A stretch of DNA of 49,609 bases from positions 1 through 49,609 of the forward strand of contig CAJUDA010000024.1 of assembly GCA_910584875.1 (NCBI GenBank), given 5' to 3'. Below, piece by piece: positions 1 through 8,448 of the stretch. Below the pieces are notes generated by a model. That model saw nothing but the letters and a program-made list of their open reading frames with translations. It ran no database searches and was not told where the DNA came from. Source of the stretch: an uncultured Eubacterium sp. (GTDB taxonomy: Bacteria; Bacillota; Clostridia; Lachnospirales; Lachnospiraceae). Within the stretch, counting starts at the first letter, position 1. Each line of letters opens with the position of its first letter. The translations under genes were made by a program, and so were the position numbers.

Positions 1-612
1 TATCCGGAAGTAACGGAAATGGTTGATGGGAGCTGCTTAATTCGGGTTAAACCAAAGAGCAAAAGGAAACGCAGGCTCTCGAAACAATGTGTTCAAGGGT
101 TGGGATATCAGGGGAATAATCTTCTATGTTCGGATTGGGATGAAAATCACTTAGGAAAGATAGATTACAATGGGCTTTATGAATATCTATATAAGATGAA
201 ATATAAGAAAAAATATAATGGAAAAAAATATCCGGACGGAATACCGAAAGATAAATTTGAGAATCTGATTATGGAATATCTTCCGGTTACTTCTGAGGTA
301 ATACAAAAGTATGCTGCTTATGATAAAAAGAAAGGGACATATTTGTGGCAAAGATTGGGATGCTTTAATTATGCTCCTGCCTTTTTTGGAACATCGACAC
401 CGGAAGTGACTAAGATAAAGGATAATTCAGACGGAACGATTACATTGACTGTGGATGCTGTATGTGAAATGGTATTATGTGATGAGGCGGTAATTACGCA
501 TGAATTAACAGTACGTTTCGCAGAAGATGGCAGTTTTCAGTATTTGGGCAATAAAATTTTGAATGAGGGCATTAAGGATATACCAGAATATGAATATCGG
601 TTTAGCCATTGA
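1..612 (+). CDS. Unrecognised protein, 3' part of a gene cut by the window start
   Basis: The reading frame is open from base 1, six codons before the first ATG at 19, and no ribosome site precedes that ATG, so this is probably the C-terminal part (203 residues visible) of a longer protein. The visible part is rich in Lys, Tyr and Gly. It has a predicted beta-rich C-terminal third (roughly residues 125-195) with alternating hydrophobic and charged residues, as in small extracytoplasmic or immunity-like domains. No catalytic motif, membrane segment or Cys pattern is evident. Its last 11 bases overlap the end of the convergent blaR1-like gene. The base composition is AT-rich, like the next two genes and unlike the DNA after 2900. 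The function is unknown. Confidence 0.6.
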   Translation, partial: YPEVTEMVDGSCLIRVKPKSKRKRRLSKQCVQGLGYQGNNLLCSDWDENHLGKIDYNGLYEYLYKMKYKKKYNGKKYPDGIPKDKFENLIMEYLPVTSEVIQKYAAYDKKKGTYLWQRLGCFNYAPAFFGTSTPEVTKIKDNSDGTITLTVDAVCEMVLCDEAVITHELTVRFAEDGSFQYLGNKILNEGIKDIPEYEYRFSH

Positions 613-2410
613 TCCAAAGTCCCATATCTGATAAAATGGACAGGGAGACTTCGGTTGCCGTACTTCCTGTAGTGTTAGAGGTACCTTGAATATTTGTGGC
701 AAAATAGTAGACGTGGCCGGATTTTTCAATATATCCAATAAACCAACCATTTGTATCTTGTCCGTCTACTCTGCCAGTTCCTGTTTTGCCAGAGAGAGTG
801 CCATCTGGTGTACTTGCTATGAGAATCGCATCTTTTACAGTGTTTATATTTTTGCTGCTAAACCCGAAAGTGTTTTGGTAAAATTTTTTCAGCAGTTCGA
901 CTTGCTCTATGGGAGATATTTTCAGAGAAAAATCAGTCCAGTATAAATCTGTGTCATTGCTGGTTTGTTGATTCCCATATCCGATATCTTCCAAATATGC
1001 TCTTACATTGTCCATTCCTACTATGTTGTCAATATTCTGAAAATACCAATTAACAGAAGAATGCATTGCTGAACTTAAATCCTGATTAGATTCCCAGGTA
1101 TCGAAAGGATAATCTTCTCCGTTCCATGTCATCTTAGAATGTTCTGGTGTAATAATGCCGGATTCCAAACCGAGCAGGGCATCATAGATTTTATAAGTAG
1201 AATTAGGTGTTATTCGCTCTAAGGCAGCATCTTTGTTATAAATTGTCCAAGTATCGTTGTTGCTGTCATATAATACAAAGCTGCCTTTGTATTCATTAAA
1301 TTCAGAACTTAAGTCTACATAGGTAATATTCTTATCTTCTTCGTGAAAATCATATCTCTCCTGTCCTCTTGCATAGGTTGGAAGGACAGGTAAAAGCACA
1401 AGAAAGATTGCTATGATTAAAATACAGGCAAGGCGGCCTTGTACTTTTTGTCGACGGCTTTTTTTCTTATATTTTGATATATTCAAGATTCTTTTTTGTA
1501 TTTGTTTCATATTTCCACCGATACCTGTAAAAAACGGGAAAGGGGTAAAAAAGAAATTTTCTCTGGAAATTTTTTCTGCAAGGTTGATCAGGGTATTGCC
1601 ATAATTTTCATACTCTGTTTCCCGCAGCATTTGTAGAACGGAAGAATCACAGGCAATTTCACGTTCGCTTCTCATTTCTTTCAAAGCATACCAGACAAGA
1701 GGGTTGAACCAGTACAATATCCCTGCTAAATTGATTAGATAATTTGTAACGATGTCTTTATGCTTGAAGTGCTGTAATTCATGCAATAACATAAATCGCA
1801 TACTGGCAGCATTATAATCTGATATTATATGGATTGGCAGATAGATACGTGGTTTTAGGAAACCGGCAATAACAGGAGATTTTAGAAATGCCGTGCTATA
1901 GATCGGAATTTCTAAGTTGATTCCTATTTCACTTAAACATTCACAATAAAGATTTCTGACTTCGCTATTTTGCAGGGGAATTGAGGATTTGATGATTTTG
2001 TGTAAATGAAATAATGACCTCACTGCCCAAAATATCATTATACAGATTCCGGTAAACCATAGGCAGCATAATATATAGCCGACTACTGATGGTGCTTTAT
2101 GGCTGACTGAAATAGCAAAGTCATTGACTTGCTTTGAAGTGTCAGTAAGGCAGGGGTAGTTCGACACGTTTGAGACAGGATTCGTAAAATCAGTGTGAGT
2201 GTCAGTTAGCGTATTTAACCAGGGAAATATATTGAATATACGAATCGGAATAAAAGGAAGTGCTAAAAGCACAAATATCATAAACCCAAGATGATATTGC
2301 ATTCGACTGGACAACGTAGTTTTAAATGCTTTTTTTGTAATAAGAAGGATGCCGATCATGCCACTGATAAAAAGATTACATATAAAAAAATATACTACAA
2401 AGTTAACCAT
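602..2410 (-). CDS. blaR1: BlaR1/MecR1-type membrane sensor protease
   Basis: A 602-residue integral membrane zinc protease fused to a penicillin-binding sensor domain. The N-terminal half has several hydrophobic segments and the M56 metallopeptidase motif HELQH at residues 210-214. A transmembrane segment near 327-345 leads to an extracellular domain with the class D beta-lactamase/PBP motifs: STYK (404-407, acylated Ser), SVN (452-454) and KTG (542-544). This is the full BlaR1 architecture and the usual length. In the family, acylation by a beta-lactam activates the protease, which leads to loss of the BlaI repressor. The ATG directly follows the stop of the repressor gene, with AAGGAGG inside that gene's last codons, so the two are translationally coupled. 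No beta-lactamase gene is visible in the window, so the target of the pair is unknown. Confidence 0.93.
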   Translation of the reverse strand: MVNFVVYFFICNLFISGMIGILLITKKAFKTTLSSRMQYHLGFMIFVLLALPFIPIRIFNIFPWLNTLTDTHTDFTNPVSNVSNYPCLTDTSKQVNDFAISVSHKAPSVVGYILCCLWFTGICIMIFWAVRSLFHLHKIIKSSIPLQNSEVRNLYCECLSEIGINLEIPIYSTAFLKSPVIAGFLKPRIYLPIHIISDYNAASMRFMLLHELQHFKHKDIVTNYLINLAGILYWFNPLVWYALKEMRSEREIACDSSVLQMLRETEYENYGNTLINLAEKISRENFFFTPFPFFTGIGGNMKQIQKRILNISKYKKKSRRQKVQGRLACILIIAIFLVLLPVLPTYARGQERYDFHEEDKNITYVDLSSEFNEYKGSFVLYDSNNDTWTIYNKDAALERITPNSTYKIYDALLGLESGIITPEHSKMTWNGEDYPFDTWESNQDLSSAMHSSVNWYFQNIDNIVGMDNVRAYLEDIGYGNQQTSNDTDLYWTDFSLKISPIEQVELLKKFYQNTFGFSSKNINTVKDAILIASTPDGTLSGKTGTGRVDGQDTNGWFIGYIEKSGHVYYFATNIQGTSNTTGSTATEVSLSILSDMGLWING

Positions 2411-2797
2411 TCAATCTTCCTCCTTATGGAAACTGGTAGAAAGCAGTGAACGCAGACTATTGATTTCCGTTTCTGATAATCTGTCATTTTCAATGAATGA
2501 GGATAACATAGCAGTAATATTTCCACCATAAAAACGATCCAGAAAAGATTTGCTTTCCTGACCAATGTAATCACATTCCTGAACCAAAGGCGTGTATACA
2601 AATACCCGGCTGTCTTTTTCATAAGCAAGAACGCCTTTGTTTACCAGACGTTTAATTAAGGTTTGTATGGTTTTCGGACTCCATGAAGATGTTTGTAAAA
2701 GCTTTTCTGTTATTTCATTTGTGTTTATTGGTGCATATTTCCATACAATCTTCATTACTTCATATTCTGCTTCAGAAATTTGCGGCAATGCACTCAT
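2411..2797 (-). CDS. blaI: BlaI/MecI/CopY-family transcriptional repressor
   Basis: A 128-residue winged-helix repressor of typical family length. The N-terminal 75 residues contain the characteristic ISEAEYEVMKIVW opening and the recognition helix region around SWSPKTIQTLIKRLV; the C-terminal part is the dimerisation and cleavage arm. In this family the dimer represses its own operon, and proteolysis triggered by BlaR1 relieves repression. The gene is first in a two-gene operon with the sensor, with an AGGAGG ribosome site 12 bases before the ATG and a consensus promoter upstream. Symbol assigned from the paired BlaR1; regulated genes beyond this operon are not evident. Confidence 0.93.
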   Translation of the reverse strand: MSALPQISEAEYEVMKIVWKYAPINTNEITEKLLQTSSWSPKTIQTLIKRLVNKGVLAYEKDSRVFVYTPLVQECDYIGQESKSFLDRFYGGNITAMLSSFIENDRLSETEINSLRSLLSTSFHKEED

Positions 2798-2841
2798 AGT
2801 AGTAGGTACCCCTCCTTTTAATTCTTACTGATGTAATATAT

Positions 2842-2870
2842 ATTATAAGTCTCTGGAGGGAAATTGTCAA
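2842..2870 (-). promoter_or_regulatory. Promoter of the blaI-blaR1 operon
   Basis: Read on the minus strand: -35 TTGACA (2870-2865), a 17-base spacer, and -10 TATAAT (2847-2842). Both hexamers are perfect. A perfect 12-base palindrome TAATATATATTA (2834-2845) overlaps the -10 and could be part of the BlaI operator, but the classical TACA/TGTA operator is not clear. Confidence 0.85.
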
Positions 2871-2919
2871 ACAAAAGACCTGATATTTTATTGACAGTAG
2901 ATATAGTAAAATGGTTTTG

Positions 2920-4107
2920 TTATGAATACGGTGATGTTACTTTACCAGAACGCATCATACAGACTAGCAGCAGGACAGGAAAAACGATCGCAGCCAGTAT
3001 TCCGGCTCGCAGATCGTTGCCGCATCGGCTTGACACAATGCCTGCCAGGGTCGGTCCCCCGGAACACCCGAGGTCGCCTGCCAGGGCGAGCATGGCAAAC
3101 AAAACGGTTCCGCCGCCTTTTATGGAAACGGCTGCCCTGCTGAAAGTTCCGGGCCAGAGGATGCCGACAGAAAAACCGCATACAGCGCATCCGAGCAGAC
3201 TGATCACTGGTATGGGCACAAGGGCAATGCACAAATATGAGGCAACACAAAGGATCGTGCTGTATTTCATAAAACGGTCCAGATTCAGCATATGGCCGTA
3301 TTTACCATAGATCAATCGGGATGTACCCATAAGCATGGCAAAAGACATCGGTCCTGCCAGATCGCCGGCTGTTTTACCTACGCCAAGTCCCTGCTCAGCA
3401 AAAGTGGACGTCCATTGGCTGATCGCCTGTTCGGATGCTCCCGCACACATCATCATCAGCATAAAAATCCAAAACGTTTGATTCGTAAATAACTGTTTTA
3501 TGGTCAATCCCTGTTTCTCACCAGCATTCAAAGAAAGGATCGGCGCTTTGGCAAACAGGAGGATGTTACAGACAGGGATGAGAGCCCAGATCACAGTGAG
3601 GATTTTCCAGTGACTGATTCCAACTGATGCAAAAAAAGCCGTTGATAATAACACGACTCCCATATGCCCCCAGCAATAGAAGGAGTGCAGCAGGCTCATA
3701 GCTTTTTCTTTATGATCCGTAGGACATGCCTCCATGATCGGACTAATCAGCACTTCGATCAGACCGCCGCCGATGGCATAAATAACGACGGAAATCATGA
3801 TTCCTAAGAAGGCATCCGAAAGCAGTCCGGGCAGAACGGTCAGTGAGACCAGCCCGGCAGCCGAGAGAATGTGCGCGATAATGACCGAAGCACGATAACC
3901 GATCCGGTCGATAAATCCTGCCGACAGCATATCGACGATTAACTGAATGATAAAATTAACGGTGATCAAAGCCGTTATTTTTGAAAGAGAAATATGGTAG
4001 CTGCTCTGGAATGTTACAAATAGCAACGGTACGAAATTGTTAACGATAGCCTGCACGATATAACCAATAAAACAGGCAGCCATTGTCTTTTTATAATTTT
4101 CTTTCAT
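2920..4107 (-). CDS. Major facilitator superfamily transporter
   Basis: A 395-residue polytopic membrane protein with about twelve hydrophobic segments, the usual MFS length. The loop after segment 2 has the weak motif A pattern GFIDRIGYR (near residues 64-72). The hydrophobic profile with a central cytoplasmic loop around residues 190-210 resembles sugar/proton symporters of the FucP-like branch and drug exporters; the sequence alone does not decide the substrate. It is the last gene of a minus-strand run, 8 bases downstream of the HD-GYP gene, which suggests co-transcription with the solute-binding lipoprotein and phosphodiesterase. From this gene on the DNA is visibly richer in G and C than the blaR1 region. 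Confidence 0.85.
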   Translation of the reverse strand: MKENYKKTMAACFIGYIVQAIVNNFVPLLFVTFQSSYHISLSKITALITVNFIIQLIVDMLSAGFIDRIGYRASVIIAHILSAAGLVSLTVLPGLLSDAFLGIMISVVIYAIGGGLIEVLISPIMEACPTDHKEKAMSLLHSFYCWGHMGVVLLSTAFFASVGISHWKILTVIWALIPVCNILLFAKAPILSLNAGEKQGLTIKQLFTNQTFWIFMLMMMCAGASEQAISQWTSTFAEQGLGVGKTAGDLAGPMSFAMLMGTSRLIYGKYGHMLNLDRFMKYSTILCVASYLCIALVPIPVISLLGCAVCGFSVGILWPGTFSRAAVSIKGGGTVLFAMLALAGDLGCSGGPTLAGIVSSRCGNDLRAGILAAIVFPVLLLVCMMRSGKVTSPYS

Positions 4108-4115
4108 GATAACCT

Positions 4116-5495
4116 CTATTCCGAGACGTCAGTGGAACTCAGAAATTCCGTGATCTCATCCCTGAGATCAAGAAAGACTTCGGCAAGCCGGGGGTCGAAA
4201 TGAGTTCCGGCGGAACGTTCGATCTCATCAAAGGCCTCTTCCATCGGCATGGCCTCTTTATAACAGCGTTTAGAGACCAGGGCGTCAAACACGTCGGCTA
4301 CTGCCATGATGCGGGCGGACAGGGGGATGTCTTCTCCGGCAAGTCCCTGATTGTAGCCGCTGCCGTCCCATTTTTCATGGTGATAGGCGGCGACGTCAGA
4401 GGCGATTTCGACATATTCCTTTTCTTCGATGGAGCCCAGTACCTCACGGACGATTTTACCGCCCTCGCAGGCGTGCTGTTTGATGGTTTCAAATTCTTCC
4501 GGAGTCAGTCTGCCCGGTTTTTGCAGGATATGGTCGGGAACGGCGATCTTTCCGATATCGTGCATGGGGGCAGCCTTTACCAGCAGCTCGATATACGCAT
4601 CGGTCAGGATATCGTTATGCAGTCCTTTTTTCTGCAGGGCGCGTGCCAGCAGACCAACATAGAAACTGGTTCTTTTGATATGTTCTCCGGTGTCCCCGTC
4701 CCGGCTTTCGATCAGGTTTGCCATTCCGGTGATGATATTGTCCTGCAGGGAGAGCATCTTTTCGTTGTGTCTGCTCAGAGACAGATTTTTTTGACGGACC
4801 TCCTCCTCCAGATTCTTTTTGTAGAGATTCAGGTGACTGGTGATCGTGACGCAATAGATCAGGCAGACCAGCATAGTGACAGAAATCATGACGATACATA
4901 CGACTGTGCTGATCCGGGAGAACCGGATATACGAGTTCATCTTCTGTTTGGCGGCATCCATCTCTTTTCTGGTCAGCTGCTCCAGACCAGACAGGTTGGC
5001 ATTGACGCTTTCCAGAAAATCACTCATCTGTCCTGTCAGGTAGAAAACAGCTGTTTCTGTGCTGCCCTCCCGGCTTAACTGCAGTGTGACTTCTACGTTC
5101 TGGACATAGCTGTAGTAATCCGAATAAACCTTGTGGTACATCTGCTCCCGTTCATTGCCGGTCATTCTCTCCCGGAACCGTGCCAGCAGCTGTTCCAGCT
5201 CCTTTCGCAGCTGTGCCTCTTCCTCTTCAAATGTTTTATAATCGTTTTCATTTTCGGATGCTACATGGGCGGCGATAATGGAACGGTGCTGGTAGAGCTT
5301 CTGGCTGATCTCTTCCATATAGGACCGGTTTACGTTATGTTCTTCTATGATCTCCCGGTAACTCTGCGACAGTTTTTCGATATCATATTTCAATAGGACC
5401 ACACCGATAATACCGATAATACCCGCTGTAAGTACCATTATAAAAACTTTAAAGGGAATTCCCTTCATATTCGCCATTATTTTTCTGATCTTCAT
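4116..5495 (-). CDS. Membrane HD-GYP domain protein, probable cyclic dinucleotide phosphodiesterase
   Basis: A 459-residue protein with a transmembrane segment at about 15-35, an extracytoplasmic helical region (40-190, four-helix-bundle-like as in chemoreceptor sensor domains), a second membrane segment (195-220), a short coiled coil (225-245), and an HD-GYP domain. Visible metal and catalytic motifs are the TGEH region near 270, HDIGK at 312-316, HH near 372, and the DVFDAL helix near 402. The signature loop reads GSGYNQG, so the Pro of GYP is replaced by Asn. The family hydrolyses cyclic di-GMP or related dinucleotides. The gene lies 7 bases after the solute-binding lipoprotein gene, so that lipoprotein may feed a signal to the outer domain (inference). 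Confidence 0.9.
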   Translation of the reverse strand: MKIRKIMANMKGIPFKVFIMVLTAGIIGIIGVVLLKYDIEKLSQSYREIIEEHNVNRSYMEEISQKLYQHRSIIAAHVASENENDYKTFEEEEAQLRKELEQLLARFRERMTGNEREQMYHKVYSDYYSYVQNVEVTLQLSREGSTETAVFYLTGQMSDFLESVNANLSGLEQLTRKEMDAAKQKMNSYIRFSRISTVVCIVMISVTMLVCLIYCVTITSHLNLYKKNLEEEVRQKNLSLSRHNEKMLSLQDNIITGMANLIESRDGDTGEHIKRTSFYVGLLARALQKKGLHNDILTDAYIELLVKAAPMHDIGKIAVPDHILQKPGRLTPEEFETIKQHACEGGKIVREVLGSIEEKEYVEIASDVAAYHHEKWDGSGYNQGLAGEDIPLSARIMAVADVFDALVSKRCYKEAMPMEEAFDEIERSAGTHFDPRLAEVFLDLRDEITEFLSSTDVSE

Positions 5496-5502
5496 ATTGA
5501 CC

Positions 5503-6732
5503 TCATTTTTTTGGTTTGGATGCTACTTCTTTTGTCAGGGTGTCCAGCAGCTTCTGGAGATCGGCGCCGTCCCGGTTGCCTCCGGCGATCGTGGTGCCAA
5601 ACTTGAAAGTCGGAGTCCAGAAGGATTCCGCCACATGCTGTAGATGGCTGTATTTTGCCTGTTCTCCCAATGCTTTGATCGCCGGGGAGGACTGGACTTC
5701 CCTGGAAGCGGCTGCTTTTATATTGGATGGTCCTTCCCCTCTTTTGCGAAAACGGGTAGTCTGGTTTTCTTCATTGGTGAGCCATGTGGCAAGGCGCATC
5801 GCCCACTGTGGATTTTTCGTATGGGCATTGATTCCGAGTAATTTGTATCCGGCAAAGCTGTGCATCTGCACCTGTTTTCCACCCAGCGTATAGGTCGGTA
5901 ATTTAGCTGCGTTATAATGTTCTCCGTATGCTTCTTCGATGGTACTGGCATTCCAGGCGCCATTGATCCCGGCAATGATGGTTCCGTCCTTTACCCCTTT
6001 TATAAAATCTTCATCGGTACAGTTAATGAAACCGGGATGTCTGGCTATGGCAAGCATGGCATTTGCCACGTCGACCCCGGTGTGGGGAGTGGATGTCTCG
6101 TTCCAGTTGCATGTATTTGTAATGCCGTCTTCATTCATTTCCACATCCAGTCCGGCGCCTTTAAAAAAGGAATAAATGTACCATCCGCTGCTATAGTCCA
6201 TCGCCACCTTTTTTCCCTTTTTAGCAGCGATAGTAAGCATAGCATCAAAAGATTCCACGTCCTTTTCTGTAAAATAGGAGGAATTGTAGTACATAAAATA
6301 TCCATTGCTTGCCACAAGGGGATAGGCATAGAGTGTGCCGTCTTTGGACGAGGACTGGATCGCCGCAGAATCTTCTCCGCCGTTCTCTGCAATAATCTGA
6401 TCTGTCTGATCCGTGATCGGGAGAAGCGCATTTTCTCTCTGCAGGTCATCAAACTGGTCAGAGGCAAACGTATAGAGATCGGCAGCCCCTTTCGGATCGG
6501 ACAACACCGTATCCCGGCATGTTTTTTCATCCTCTTTGCTGATCGTAATCTCAAACTGTGCGTCATCGGCATATTTTTTCTTGAAAGCCTCAATCATTTC
6601 TTCCATCACTTCCTGCTCTCCGGCGGAAGTCCAGATGGAAAGGCTGACTGTGGGCGTTTCCTTCTGACAGCCGGTGGACAATGTTGTCAGGAGAATTGCA
6701 AAAGCGGCAAAAATACGAAAACGTTTTATCAT
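5503..6732 (-). CDS. Extracellular solute-binding lipoprotein (ABC family 1 type), without permease genes
   Basis: A 409-residue lipoprotein from the ATG at 6732, which has a GAGGTG ribosome site; the frame can be extended 8 codons to 6756 but without a ribosome site. A signal segment ends in the lipobox LSTGC. The mature part shows the family 1 binding-protein layout: an early strand WTSAGEQEVMEEMIEAF, a central GAWNAS strand, and the late ATWLTNEENQ helix. Such proteins bind sugars or similar solutes outside the membrane. No ABC permease or ATPase lies nearby; the following genes are a membrane HD-GYP enzyme and an MFS transporter. A sensory role is therefore plausible, but shared use of a distant importer cannot be excluded. 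Confidence 0.85.
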   Translation of the reverse strand: MIKRFRIFAAFAILLTTLSTGCQKETPTVSLSIWTSAGEQEVMEEMIEAFKKKYADDAQFEITISKEDEKTCRDTVLSDPKGAADLYTFASDQFDDLQRENALLPITDQTDQIIAENGGEDSAAIQSSSKDGTLYAYPLVASNGYFMYYNSSYFTEKDVESFDAMLTIAAKKGKKVAMDYSSGWYIYSFFKGAGLDVEMNEDGITNTCNWNETSTPHTGVDVANAMLAIARHPGFINCTDEDFIKGVKDGTIIAGINGAWNASTIEEAYGEHYNAAKLPTYTLGGKQVQMHSFAGYKLLGINAHTKNPQWAMRLATWLTNEENQTTRFRKRGEGPSNIKAAASREVQSSPAIKALGEQAKYSHLQHVAESFWTPTFKFGTTIAGGNRDGADLQKLLDTLTKEVASKPKK

Positions 6733-6770
6733 GTTTTTCACCTCACAAAATGACATTTTTCATAAGAATA

Positions 6771-6799
6771 ATTATACAGAAAAAGTGAGAAGAAATCAA
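6771..6799 (-). promoter_or_regulatory. Promoter of the solute-binding/HD-GYP/MFS operon
   Basis: Read on the minus strand: -35 TTGATT (6799-6794), a 17-base spacer, and -10 TATAAT (6776-6771), about 40 bases before the preferred start at 6732. Confidence 0.75.
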
Positions 6800-6827
6800 T
6801 TTATTCTGCGCGAAATCAGCAGGGAAC

Positions 6828-6856
6828 TTGCAAAAATATGAAATATTGAGTATATT
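6828..6856 (+). promoter_or_regulatory. Promoter of the DUF1538/P-II-like operon
   Basis: -35 TTGCAA (6828-6833), a 17-base spacer, and -10 TATATT (6851-6856), divergent from the promoter of the solute-binding operon and about 45 bases before the preferred ATG at 6902. Confidence 0.65.
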
Positions 6857-6901
6857 AAGTAAGAAAAGCCTGGAATCTGTAGATAAATGAGGGGGGCATG
6901 G

Positions 6902-8431
6902 ATGTCAGATTATAACATGGATTTGAGATTGACAGATAAACTGAAAGAGGCACTGGCGGCAGTCTGTCCCATTATCGGGATCGTATTGCTGCTCAGTTTC
7001 ACGATCGCGCCGGTCCCGGCAGGTATCCTGCTGCTTTTTCTGTTTGGAGCGGTACTCCTGATCGCGGGCATGATGTTCTTCACGCTGGGGGCGGAGCTTT
7101 CCATGACGCCCATGGGGGAGAAGATCGGGACGAAGATGGCGAATGCCGGTCATGTGCCGGTTGTCCTCCTGCTCTGTTTTGCCCTGGGGTTTGTGATCAC
7201 AGTTTCCGAACCGGATCTGCAGGTTCTGGCAGAGCAGGTACCATCCATACCCAACCATGTATTGATCCTGGCAGTGGCCGGCGGCGTCGGGCTGTTCCTC
7301 GTGATAGCCATGCTCCGTATGCTGCTTTTCCGGGCGCTCTCTGCGCTGCTGATCTGTTTTTATACCGCATTATTTGTGCTTGCTTCCCTGATCCCGGAGG
7401 ACTTCTTTACGGTGGCGTTTGACTCTGGCGGGGTGACTACGGGACCGATGACAGTGCCTTTTATCATGGCGCTGGGAGTCGGCTTTGCTGCTGTCCGCAG
7501 TGACCGGCATGCCGAAGAAGACAGCTTCGGGCTAGTTGCTCTCTGCTCTATCGGTCCGGTAGCGGCAGTGCTTTTTCTTGGTCTTTTGTATCATCCGAAA
7601 GATACCGGATACATCCCTTCTCCGACGCCGGATATCCGGGATTCTGTGCAATTATGGAACAGCTTTGCCTCCGGGTTTCCCAAATACATAAAAGAGATCG
7701 CGGTGTCGCTGCTGCCCATCACCGTATTTTTTGCCCTGTTCCAGGTGGTTTCCCTGCGCTTAAAGAAAAGGAAACTTCTGCGGATCCTGATCGGTATCCT
7801 CTATACTTATATCGGTCTGGTTCTGTTTCTGACCGGAGCCAACGTAGGGTTTATGCCGGCCGGCAGTTATCTGGGCGGTATGATCGCAGGACTGCCATAC
7901 CGGTATATCCTGATCCCGATCGGTATGGTTATCGGTTTCTTTATCGTCAGGGCGGAACCAGCGATCTATGTATTGATGGAACAGGTAGAGGAGATCACAT
8001 CGGGAGCGATACCGGGCCGTGCCATGGAGATCAGTCTGTCCCTTGGCGTGGCGGTCTCGATCGGCCTTGCCATGGTGCGGGTGCTGACGGGGATCTCCCT
8101 GCTCTGGTTTATCCTGCCGGGCTACATCATGGCGCTCTGTCTGTCCTTCTTTGTGCCGAAAATCTTTACGGCGATTGCCTTTGATTCCGGCGGCGTCGCA
8201 TCCGGTCCGATGACGGCAGCCTTTCTCCTGCCCTTTGCCATGGGGGCGTGTCAGGCGGTGGGAGGCAATATTGTCCGGGATGCATTCGGGGTCGTGGCGA
8301 TGGTGGCGATGACGCCGCTGATCGCTATCCAGATCCTGGGAGCCGTGTACCGGTTCCGGGCAGGCAGGACAGAAGAGGCAGAAGAGTCTTATCTTGATAT
8401 ATGGGGTGAGGATGATATTATCGAACTGTGA
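6902..8431 (+). CDS. DUF1538-type polytopic membrane protein with internal duplication
   Basis: A 509-residue integral membrane protein; the ATG at 6902 is preferred over 6887 because AGGGGGG lies just upstream of it. It has about twelve hydrophobic segments in two homologous halves. Each half carries the same signature: FDSGGVTTGPMT at about residue 178 and FDSGGVASGPMT at about 425. A duplicated conserved motif of this kind in a membrane protein suggests a two-fold pseudo-symmetric pore or transporter. I recognise it as the DUF1538 family, for which I know of no established substrate. The next gene encodes a P-II-like protein, recalling the AmtB-GlnK pairing, so transport controlled by a P-II-like subunit is the working inference. 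Confidence 0.85.
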   Translation: MSDYNMDLRLTDKLKEALAAVCPIIGIVLLLSFTIAPVPAGILLLFLFGAVLLIAGMMFFTLGAELSMTPMGEKIGTKMANAGHVPVVLLLCFALGFVITVSEPDLQVLAEQVPSIPNHVLILAVAGGVGLFLVIAMLRMLLFRALSALLICFYTALFVLASLIPEDFFTVAFDSGGVTTGPMTVPFIMALGVGFAAVRSDRHAEEDSFGLVALCSIGPVAAVLFLGLLYHPKDTGYIPSPTPDIRDSVQLWNSFASGFPKYIKEIAVSLLPITVFFALFQVVSLRLKKRKLLRILIGILYTYIGLVLFLTGANVGFMPAGSYLGGMIAGLPYRYILIPIGMVIGFFIVRAEPAIYVLMEQVEEITSGAIPGRAMEISLSLGVAVSIGLAMVRVLTGISLLWFILPGYIMALCLSFFVPKIFTAIAFDSGGVASGPMTAAFLLPFAMGACQAVGGNIVRDAFGVVAMVAMTPLIAIQILGAVYRFRAGRTEEAEESYLDIWGEDDIIEL

Positions 8432-8448
8432 CGGGAAGGGAGGCTTTC

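Noticed and set aside
2834..2845. Classical BlaI operator
   Set aside because: The palindrome is A/T only and lacks the TACA/TGTA half-sites of known BlaI operators, so it is noted only within the promoter entry.
4200..5078. A 292-codon open frame on the plus strand
   Set aside because: It is the antisense of the HD-GYP gene, whose catalytic motifs are all intact.
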